DNA of 5,747 nt from an uncultured Eubacteriales bacterium (GTDB taxonomy: Bacteria > Bacillota > Clostridia > Oscillospirales > Oscillospiraceae), in NCBI GenBank assembly GCA_900554705.1, contig USIH01000133.1, forward strand, positions 1 through 5,747, in the 5' to 3' direction. How positions within the stretch are numbered: the stretch's first letter is position 1; each line of letters opens with the position of its first letter. A model generated the notes under the pieces. It did no database searches, was not told where the DNA came from, and saw nothing but the letters and a program-made list of their open reading frames with translations. The position numbers and the translations under genes were made by a program. Below, piece by piece: positions 1 to 4,788 of the stretch.

Positions 1-527
1 GGGTCGAGAATGGTCGTCACCGTCGCCCAGTTCGGGCCGACCTCGGTGATCAGGCCGATGACCTGCCCCGTCTGCGTCACGGCCACCATCCGCTCCTCCA
101 GTCCGGAGCGCGTTCCCTTGCCGATGGTAAAGGCGCTTTTCCACTGCGAAGAGTCCCACGCGACGATATAGGCCGGACAGAAGCTGTAGTCCGTGTGCTC
201 GTTCTTCAGTCCCAGCAGCTCCTGTAGGCGGGCATTTTCGCGTTCTAACGTATCGGCCGTGCGCACCTCGTTTTCGATGGAGTTGAGGCGCTGGCGCAGA
301 TACTCGTTCTCCTTTTCCAGCGTTTCGTAGCGGAAAATATAGTCGTAGTAGCGCTCGACCTGCCGTGTCAGCGCGCTGAAGCCGCTGCGGATCGGCGTCA
401 GAACCGTCTGCACCACCCGCTCCGGCAGCGTTGTGCCGAAGAGCGCCGAGGCAATGGCGGTGACGACCGCGAGCACGACCGCAAGCACAAGGATGAGCCG
501 CGTGCGCCCCGAAAAGGTCTTCTTCAT
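1..527 (-). CDS. mreC: Rod shape-determining protein MreC, N-terminal part (cut by window edge)
   Basis: MreC is a membrane-anchored periplasm/wall-side scaffold that links MreB, MreD and the elongation penicillin-binding proteins in cell elongation. I translated the minus strand from the ATG at 525-527 and obtained 175 codons with no stop before the edge. Visible features are a short basic N-terminus (MKKTFSGRTR), one membrane helix at about residues 11-31, and a charged heptad-like coiled coil at about 57-105. The start of the beta-rich MreC domain follows, with IVAWDSSQWKSAFTIGKG near 121-138 and a GQVIGLITEVGPNWATVTT stretch near 154-172. These match the family's conserved 'W...TI..G...G...M.V....G.VG.V' pattern. 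The start is fixed by AGGAG at 536-540, 8 nt upstream. The gene follows maf with a 12-nt gap and no mreB between them. About half the usual protein is present; the C-terminus is missing only because of the edge. Confidence 0.93.
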   Translation of the reverse strand, partial: MKKTFSGRTRLILVLAVVLAVVTAIASALFGTTLPERVVQTVLTPIRSGFSALTRQVERYYDYIFRYETLEKENEYLRQRLNSIENEVRTADTLERENARLQELLGLKNEHTDYSFCPAYIVAWDSSQWKSAFTIGKGTRSGLEERMVAVTQTGQVIGLITEVGPNWATVTTILD

Positions 528-535
528 ACGTAAAA

Positions 536-541
536 CTCCTC
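536..541 (-). promoter_or_regulatory. mreC ribosome binding site fused to the maf stop codon
   Basis: On the minus strand the sequence reads TGAGGAG, followed by 8 nt and the mreC ATG. The last base of the maf TGA (540) is the first A of AGGAG (540-536). A ribosome terminating on maf therefore stops directly on the mreC Shine-Dalgarno site, which suggests translational coupling. Confidence 0.75.
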
Positions 542-1112
542 AGCCGAGCAGGCGCACGCCCAGCTTGCGCAGGATGGAGGCAAGCGTGCAGACCGGCAGA
601 CCCATGACGTTATAATAGTCGCCCTCCAGACCCATGACGAAAATGGAGGCAAGCCCCTGAATGGCATAAGCGCCCGCCTTGTCCATCGGTTCGCCGGTCT
701 TGATATAGGCGCGGATCTCGTCGTCGGCCAAATGGCGGAAGCGGATGTTGGTCGTCACGGTCACGCTTTCCGTCACCTTGCCGCACAGCACGCTCAGGCC
801 GGTCATGACCTGATGGTCTCTGCCCGACAGGCGGCGCAACATGGAAAACGCGTCCGCCTCGGAGCGCGGCTTGCCCATGACCAGCCGGTCGCACACGACG
901 ATGGTATCGGCGGAAATGATGATGTCGTCCGGCTTGCACTTCGGCTGCACGGCCTTTGCCTTGAGCAGGCTGACGCGCGCCACCTCGTCGGATGGATTTG
1001 CAAACAGATCCATCGTTTCGTCGTGACTTGCCGTGCGCACGGTAAAGGGCAGCCCGATGCGTTCGAGCAGCTCCTTCCGGCGGGGGGATTTTGATGCAAG
1101 AATAATAGCCAT
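540..1112 (-). CDS. maf: Maf family nucleoside triphosphate pyrophosphatase
   Basis: Maf proteins are cytoplasmic house-cleaning pyrophosphatases that hydrolyse dTTP, UTP and modified or non-canonical nucleotides to monophosphates. The name comes from a septum-inhibition phenotype on overexpression in Bacillus. The 190-residue length is typical. The signature opening ILASKSPRR is at residues 4-12, with the phosphate-binding S-x-S-P-R-R. SADT at 67-70 contains the catalytic Asp69. GKP is at 80-82, DKAGAYAIQG at 144-153 and GDYYNVMGLP at 164-173. The D-K-A-G-x-Y-x-I-Q-G and NV-x-GLP motifs point to the YhdE-like dTTP/UTP branch rather than the YceF-like m7GTP branch, though substrate cannot be settled from sequence. 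The ATG at 1110-1112 has AGGAG 8 nt upstream. The gene sits between a U32-family gene and mreC, in a transcription unit where its start is 11 nt after the upstream stop. Confidence 0.95.
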   Translation of the reverse strand: MAIILASKSPRRKELLERIGLPFTVRTASHDETMDLFANPSDEVARVSLLKAKAVQPKCKPDDIIISADTIVVCDRLVMGKPRSEADAFSMLRRLSGRDHQVMTGLSVLCGKVTESVTVTTNIRFRHLADDEIRAYIKTGEPMDKAGAYAIQGLASIFVMGLEGDYYNVMGLPVCTLASILRKLGVRLLG

Positions 1113-1120
1113 TTCTCTTT

Positions 1121-1126
1121 CTCCTA
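1121..1126 (-). promoter_or_regulatory. maf ribosome binding site fused to the U32 gene stop codon
   Basis: The minus strand reads TAGGAG, with the U32-gene stop TAG at 1126-1124 sharing bases with AGGAG at 1125-1121. The maf ATG follows 8 nt later. This is the same stop-in-Shine-Dalgarno layout as at the maf/mreC junction, so all three genes are probably translationally coupled. Confidence 0.75.
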
Positions 1127-3208
1127 TTCAACGCCACGCAGATACAGTCCACGGGTGCAGCTTCCCGGCTCAAAGGCCGCGCCGCTGCGATAAGCGGCAA
1201 GCACTCCGTCGATCTCTGCGGTATTTTCTGTAGTAAAGGACAGGCGCAGCGCCCAAAGTCCCATGTTTCGCAGCTCTTCCTGCTTGTCTAACAGCCAGAG
1301 CTTCTTCCCGTTGAGCAGCACGCTGCGGCAGGTGCCGCAGTCGCGCATGACGGGAAATTCCGCGCCGATGCGGTCGACCAGGCGCGCGTTTCCGTCGCGG
1401 CAGGAGCAGATGCCCGTGCGGCCGCGAATGAGGCAGTTCTCCGTCAGCATCAGCGGCAGGCGTCCGTAGACCAGCAGCTCCGTCGGCAGCGGCTTAGACA
1501 GGTCGCGCAGCTGCGGCAGCGTCATCTCAAAGGACGCCGTCAGGCTGACAAGTCCCGCCCGCGCAGCGGCTGCCATCGCACCGGAGTTCATCAGGTTCAG
1601 TCCGAAATCTCCCGCGATCTTCAGGCCGCGCGAACGCGCAAGCGAGATCTGGCCGAGATTGCCCGTCAGGACGCGGTCGATCCCAAGCTCCGTCAGGCGC
1701 GTGAGCGACCGCAGAAGCTCCGGTGTCTCGTCGTCGCGCACGACGCGCGGGAGCACGGCAGCCACGGTGCGCAGCTTTGCAAGCTGACGGAACTCCTCCG
1801 GCTGCGCCATGATCTCGGAGAGCGGAACATAGAGCACGGCAGGCTTGGCCTCCAGCAGACGCGCCGTGATCTGATCGGCGCGCGAAACGCTCACGGTCAT
1901 CACCGGCGCGGCCTTGCTGCCCGCGATGATCCGCTCGGGCTGGTAGGCATGGAGCGTCTGCGTGCGGCAGCGCCCGCGCAGCGCGGTGAGCTGCGCCAAG
2001 ACATGACGGCGCAATTCGTTCAGCTGCGCCGCGCTGACGCTCAGATTCGGGTCGAGCGCAATGCGCGTTTCGCGGCAGCGGTAAGGCGTGCCGCCCGTCT
2101 TTTTCAGGCGCGCGTCAAGCTCCTCGCGGGGCACCGCGCGGTGCATCGCCCGCTGCGGCGGCTCTCCCTCCGCCTTGCACACATTGCCGTCCGCATCCTG
2201 CGCGGCAAGCGCCACGTTCCTGTCGCGCAGCACCGCCAAGGTGAAGTCCACGTCGATCCGCTGCGGCTCGGCTGCCTCATAGGTGGCGCGCGCCGCCTGC
2301 ATCAGCGCCCGATCCTCGGCCTCCTGCTTGCGCACGCCGAACATCTCCGCGCCGGTTTTGTTCAGATAATAGCCCTGCGTGAAGCCCTGACGGGAGAAAA
2401 CGGTGCGCAAAACTCTGTGCTCCTCATCCCCCACCGGCTTTCCGTCCAGCGCAGCGCGGTAAATGCCCGTCACCGCCGCGACGTACTCCGGCCGCTTCAT
2501 ACGTCCTTCGATCTTGATGCTGGCCACGCCCATGCGCGCAAGCTCGTCCAGATAGGAGATCAGGCAGTTATCGCGCAGGCTCAGCGGGTAGCGCTCCTCA
2601 AAGCGGTCGTAGCCGTAGGGCTGGCGGCAGGGCTGGGCGCACTGCCCGCGGTTGCCGCTGCGCCGCCCGATGGCGGCCGAGAGATAGCACTGGCCGGAGT
2701 AGCACATACAAAGCGCGCCGTGCACGAACACCTCGATCTGCACGGGGCTGTTGCGGCAGATAAAGGCGATGTCCTCGCGCGGCAGCTCGCGGGCAAGCAC
2801 GACACGGGAGATCCCCATCTCCGCCGCCTGCTTGACGCCCTCGAGCGAATGGATGCTCATCTGCGTGGAGGCGTGCAGCTCCATCTCGGGCGCCAGCCTG
2901 CGGCAGAGCGCGACAAGGCCGAGATCCTGCACGATGAGCGCGTCGACGCCCGCACGGGCAGCGGCAAGAATGACCCGCGCCGCCGCGGGCATCTCCCGAT
3001 CGGTCACGAGCGTGTTGAGCGTCAGGTGCACCTTGACGCCGCGCACGTGGCAGTACCGCACCGCCTCCGACAGCTCTTCCAATGTGAAATTACGTGCGCC
3101 TCGGCGCGCGTTGAACGCCTCGGTACCCAGGTAGACCGCGTCGGCTCCGTTGCACACCGCCGCGCGCAGCGCGTCGAAGGAACCGGCGGGGGAAAGTAGT
3201 TCGAGCAT
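1124..3208 (-). CDS. Long-form peptidase U32 family protein (RlhA/YdcP-like, probable 23S rRNA C hydroxylation factor)
   Basis: Although called collagenase-like peptidases, several U32 proteins act in RNA modification. E. coli RlhA (YdcP) is needed for 5-hydroxycytidine at 23S C2501, and TrhP (YegQ) for tRNA wobble hydroxylation. This 694-residue protein has the long RlhA-like layout: an N-terminal TIM-barrel-like U32 domain from ELLSPAGSFDALRAAV (3-18), ADAVYLG (22-28), HASTQMS (112-118), then the U32 signature EVFVHGALCMCYSGQCYLS (159-177), and IKIEGRMKRPEYV (231-243). A middle DUF3656-like region spans about 300-430. A second C-terminal domain has YGRLPLMLTENC (581-592) and ends TRGLYLRGVE, as is typical of the family. 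Cysteines 167, 169, 174, 190, 194 and 215 are Fe-S ligand candidates. AGGAG lies 11 nt before the ATG, rather far but the only good site. It opens a minus-strand operon with maf and mreC. RlhA function is inferred from family and length; a general U32 peptidase role cannot be excluded. Confidence 0.9.
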   Translation of the reverse strand: MLELLSPAGSFDALRAAVCNGADAVYLGTEAFNARRGARNFTLEELSEAVRYCHVRGVKVHLTLNTLVTDREMPAAARVILAAARAGVDALIVQDLGLVALCRRLAPEMELHASTQMSIHSLEGVKQAAEMGISRVVLARELPREDIAFICRNSPVQIEVFVHGALCMCYSGQCYLSAAIGRRSGNRGQCAQPCRQPYGYDRFEERYPLSLRDNCLISYLDELARMGVASIKIEGRMKRPEYVAAVTGIYRAALDGKPVGDEEHRVLRTVFSRQGFTQGYYLNKTGAEMFGVRKQEAEDRALMQAARATYEAAEPQRIDVDFTLAVLRDRNVALAAQDADGNVCKAEGEPPQRAMHRAVPREELDARLKKTGGTPYRCRETRIALDPNLSVSAAQLNELRRHVLAQLTALRGRCRTQTLHAYQPERIIAGSKAAPVMTVSVSRADQITARLLEAKPAVLYVPLSEIMAQPEEFRQLAKLRTVAAVLPRVVRDDETPELLRSLTRLTELGIDRVLTGNLGQISLARSRGLKIAGDFGLNLMNSGAMAAAARAGLVSLTASFEMTLPQLRDLSKPLPTELLVYGRLPLMLTENCLIRGRTGICSCRDGNARLVDRIGAEFPVMRDCGTCRSVLLNGKKLWLLDKQEELRNMGLWALRLSFTTENTAEIDGVLAAYRSGAAFEPGSCTRGLYLRGVE

Positions 3209-3219
3209 CGGTGAAAAAA

Positions 3220-3224
3220 CTCCT
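3220..3224 (-). promoter_or_regulatory. Ribosome binding site of the U32 gene
   Basis: AGGAG on the minus strand ends 11 nt before the ATG at 3208. The spacing is a few bases longer than at the other genes here (6-8 nt), but no better-placed start codon or purine tract is visible. Confidence 0.65.
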
Positions 3225-3233
3225 AAAGGTTAG

Positions 3234-3270
3234 TGCCATACATTATAGCACAAAATTTGTGCAAAAAGAT
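3234..3270 (-). promoter_or_regulatory. Predicted sigma-A-type promoter of the U32-maf-mreC operon (extended -10)
   Basis: On the minus strand, TGCTATAAT (3250-3242) is a perfect extended -10, with consensus TATAAT at 3247-3242. The -35 region at 17-nt spacing (ATCTTT, 3270-3265) is poor, which is common for extended -10 promoters. Transcription should start near 3235, giving a leader of about 27 nt before the U32 ATG. A perfect palindrome fills the spacer. Confidence 0.72.
3248..3262. repeat. 15-bp perfect inverted repeat in the U32 operon promoter (operator candidate)
   Basis: GCACAAA-A-TTTGTGC is a perfect 7-1-7 palindrome directly upstream of the -10 hexamer of the U32 operon promoter, between -10 and -35. 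A repressor bound there would block RNA polymerase. I do not recognise it as the site of a named regulator. One arm also forms part of a DnaA-box-like 9-mer (3258-3266), so the two readings compete. Confidence 0.5.
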
Positions 3271-3459
3271 AGTACGAAACATAGAATTCTCTCCCTTCTC
3301 CCATCCTTTTTTCGGCATTTTCACAAACCGGCCGTTTATGCACAGCGCACGGCGCAAACCACAAGGTCTTGGGGTTCGGTAAACATAATACCACTACCGC
3401 ACAACCCAACGCACAGGAAAATCACAGGATCTATCAACAATTACACAGGCTTTTGCACA
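3258..3459. promoter_or_regulatory. Cluster of DnaA-box-like 9-mers
   Basis: Three sites match the relaxed DnaA box TTWTNCACA perfectly: TTTTGCACA on the minus strand at 3258-3266, TTATGCACA at 3336-3344 and TTTTGCACA at 3451-3459 on the plus strand. A near match, ATTTTCACA (8 of 9), lies at 3317-3325. Weaker 7-of-9 matches are at 3439-3447 and, on the minus strand, 3551-3559. By simple base statistics about 0.02 perfect matches would be expected in a region of this size. The sites could bind DnaA to regulate the two promoters, titrate DnaA, or belong to an origin-like element. No dnaA or dnaN gene is in the window, so I do not call it oriC. No DnaA-trio is evident. Confidence 0.4.
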
Positions 3460-3485
3460 GTTCTGCGCAGACATTTTATGGAAAC

Positions 3486-3512
3486 CGGTCGCCGCCCTTC
3501 GGCGCAAAACCG
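3486..3512 (+). other. GC-rich hairpin in the intergenic region
   Basis: CGCCG (3490-3494) pairs with CGGCG (3500-3504) around a CCCTT loop. An outer CGGT/ACCG pair (3486-3489 with 3509-3512) extends the stem across a 4-nt bulge. A loose T-rich stretch follows (GATTTTCTACATTTTC), so a weak intrinsic terminator or part of an unannotated small RNA is conceivable. The hairpin lies upstream of the predicted methyltransferase promoter and outside both predicted leaders. Function is unknown. Confidence 0.25.
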
Positions 3513-3550
3513 TGATTTTCTACATTTTCACCAGAGATCAAAAAATCTAC

Positions 3551-3586
3551 TGTGCAATTACGCGATCGTATGGTATAATAAAGTAT
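3551..3586 (+). promoter_or_regulatory. Predicted sigma-A-type promoter of the rlmI operon (extended -10)
   Basis: TGGTATAAT at 3571-3579 is a perfect extended -10 with consensus TATAAT at 3574-3579. The -35 candidate TGTGCA (3551-3556, 17-nt spacer) matches only 3 of 6 positions. Transcription should start near 3586, leaving about 27 nt before the TTG start at 3613. This supports the downstream start and makes the upstream in-frame extension untranslated. Confidence 0.72.
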
Positions 3587-3594
3587 CATACTTT
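3580..3594. repeat. 15-bp perfect inverted repeat at the rlmI transcription start (operator candidate)
   Basis: AAAGTAT-C-ATACTTT is a perfect 7-1-7 palindrome beginning one base after the -10 hexamer and covering the predicted transcription start. This is a classic repressor position. It has the same geometry as the palindrome at the divergent promoter but a different sequence, so a shared regulator is not implied. Confidence 0.5.
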
Positions 3595-3599
3595 CGGTT

Positions 3600-3604
3600 G
3601 GAGG
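3600..3604 (+). promoter_or_regulatory. Ribosome binding site that decides the TTG start of rlmI
   Basis: GGAGG at 3600-3604 lies 8 nt before TTG at 3613. A second TTG follows at 3616, at 11 nt. The spacing favours 3613. No other start near the homologous N-terminus has a good site. Confidence 0.75.
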
Positions 3605-3612
3605 ACGCAATT

Positions 3613-4788
3613 TTGTTGGGACAGGTCTGCCTGCGGCGCGGCGAGGAGCTGGATATTCTCGGCGGCGGCGCGTGGGTGTTTGATAACGAGATCGCATGGG
3701 CGGACGACCGCTGCAAGGCCGGCGAGGTCGTCGAGGTGCTCGACAGCCGCCATCGCTTTGTCGCCAAGGGATTTTTTCACCCGACCTCACGCATCGCGGT
3801 GCGCATTTTGACGCTTTGTCAGGAAGAGGCGGTGGACGACGCCTTTTTCGCACGGCGCATCCGCGCGGCGTGGGAGACGAGGCAGGCACTGGGCTTCGGC
3901 GAAGCCTGCCGCGTGGTGTTTGGAGAGGCAGACTTCCTGCCCGGGCTGACGGTGGACAAATTCCGCGACTGTCTCTCCGTGCAGATCGTCTCTTTGGGCA
4001 TGGAACGGCATCGGGACGTGATCGTCCGGACGCTCATCGACCTGTTCCACCCCGCCTGCATCTATGAGCGCGACGATCTCGCCGTGCGGCGCAAGGAGGG
4101 CATGGAGGAGCGCAAAGGCTGCCTCTATGGAACCGTTCCGGAGGAGCTGATCATTCGGGAGCACGACGCGCGCATGGCGGTCGATCTTGTAAACGGGCAA
4201 AAAACGGGGCACTTCCTCGACCAGCAGGAAAATCGCGGTCGTCTGCGCCCCTATTGCAAGGATCGCTCCGTGCTGGATCTGTGCTGCCACACCGGCGGCT
4301 TTTCCGTCCATGCCGCGCTTTACGGCGCGGCGCGCGTGGAGGCGGTCGACGTCTCCGAGAGCGCTTTGCAGCTCGTGCGGGAAAATGCCGCGCGCAACGG
4401 CGTGGGGGAGCGCGTCGTCCCCGTGTGTGCCAACGTGTTTGATCTGGTGCGTACCTATTGCGACGAAGGCCGCCGCTTCGACACCGTCATCTGCGACCCG
4501 CCCGCCTTTGCCAAGAGCAAGGACGCGCTGGAGGGCGCGCTGCGCGGCTACAAGGAGCTGAACCTGCGGTGTATGCAGCTGTGCGCATCCGGCGGCTTCC
4601 TTCTGACCTTCTCATGCAGCCGCTTTGCCACCCAGCCGCTCTTTGAAAAAATGCTGCGCGACGCCGCCGCCGACAGCGGCAGGACGGTGCGCCTGTTGGA
4701 GCGCCTCATCCAGTCGCGCGACCATCCCGCGTCGCTGACGCAGGAAAATTCACACTATCTGAAAGGATGTATCCTGCAAGTACTATGA
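3613..4788 (+). CDS. rlmI: RlmI-type class I SAM-dependent 23S rRNA methyltransferase with PUA domain
   Basis: Members of this family methylate 23S rRNA using S-adenosylmethionine; E. coli RlmI makes m5C1962. From TTG 3613 the protein has 391 residues, close to E. coli RlmI (396), and its conserved Trp falls at residue 21 in both (AWVFDNEIA here). An N-terminal PUA-like RNA-binding domain covers about 1-80. Family motifs follow: YERDDLAVRRKEGME (151-165), NGQKTGHFLDQQENR (194-208), SAM motif I VLDLCCHTGGFS (220-231), acidic VEAVDVS (242-248), catalytic-loop CDPPAFAKSK (294-303), RGYKELN (311-317) and LTFSCS (331-336). A start at GTG 3211 would add 134 residues without family support and lies upstream of the promoter. 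The stop overlaps the next gene's ATG in ATGA. The exact target base is uncertain, because related Firmicute enzymes may modify other 23S positions. Confidence 0.92.
   Translation: MLGQVCLRRGEELDILGGGAWVFDNEIAWADDRCKAGEVVEVLDSRHRFVAKGFFHPTSRIAVRILTLCQEEAVDDAFFARRIRAAWETRQALGFGEACRVVFGEADFLPGLTVDKFRDCLSVQIVSLGMERHRDVIVRTLIDLFHPACIYERDDLAVRRKEGMEERKGCLYGTVPEELIIREHDARMAVDLVNGQKTGHFLDQQENRGRLRPYCKDRSVLDLCCHTGGFSVHAALYGAARVEAVDVSESALQLVRENAARNGVGERVVPVCANVFDLVRTYCDEGRRFDTVICDPPAFAKSKDALEGALRGYKELNLRCMQLCASGGFLLTFSCSRFATQPLFEKMLRDAAADSGRTVRLLERLIQSRDHPASLTQENSHYLKGCILQVL

Larger units (their letters stand above)
3209..3612. other. AT-richer divergent intergenic region with regulatory elements and no supported gene
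   Basis: The 404 bases between the two divergent start codons contain no gene I can support. A hand count gives about 43% GC for 3241-3600, clearly below the flanking genes. The region holds two divergent extended -10 promoters near its ends, a perfect palindrome at each promoter, a cluster of DnaA-box-like sequences in between, and a GC-rich hairpin near 3486-3512. One plus-strand frame stays open from 3211 into the methyltransferase, but its peptide resembles no protein I know and both promoter evidence and homology place the true start at 3613. No tRNA, rRNA or recognisable riboswitch was seen. The leaders from the proposed start sites are only about 27 nt, too short for a riboswitch. Confidence 0.75.

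Noticed and set aside
610..1200. Minus-strand frame of 196 codons overlapping maf in another frame
   Set aside because: The maf frame carries all the family motifs; this one is Arg- and Pro-rich and starts inside the U32 gene.
2131..2144. Perfect 14-bp palindrome GCACCGCGCGGTGC
   Set aside because: It is inside the U32 coding sequence and made only of GC-rich codons in a GC-rich gene; chance is a sufficient explanation.
1949..3199. Long plus-strand open frame of 416 codons opposite the U32 gene
   Set aside because: It is antisense to a clearly homologous gene, is rich in Arg, Ala and His as expected of a GC-rich shadow frame, and has no recognisable motif.
3371..3385. GGTTCGGTAA resembling a tRNA T-arm
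   Set aside because: No acceptor stem, anticodon arm or CCA end can be folded around it.
3209..3612. The region as the chromosomal origin oriC
   Set aside because: No dnaA, dnaN, recF or gyrB is nearby, no DnaA-trio is evident, and the boxes are not the consensus TTATCCACA. It is kept only as a DnaA-box cluster.
4767..4784. Alternative phosphatase start at ATG 4767
   Set aside because: The purine run directly abuts the ATG, leaving no spacer, and the 22-nt overlap is less typical than the ATGA overlap at 4785. It remains possible and is noted in the gene entry.
3211..4788. rlmI starting at GTG 3211 (525 residues)
   Set aside because: The extra 134 residues have no counterpart in the family, the predicted promoter lies within them, and TTG 3613 has a well-spaced GGAGG and gives the normal length.
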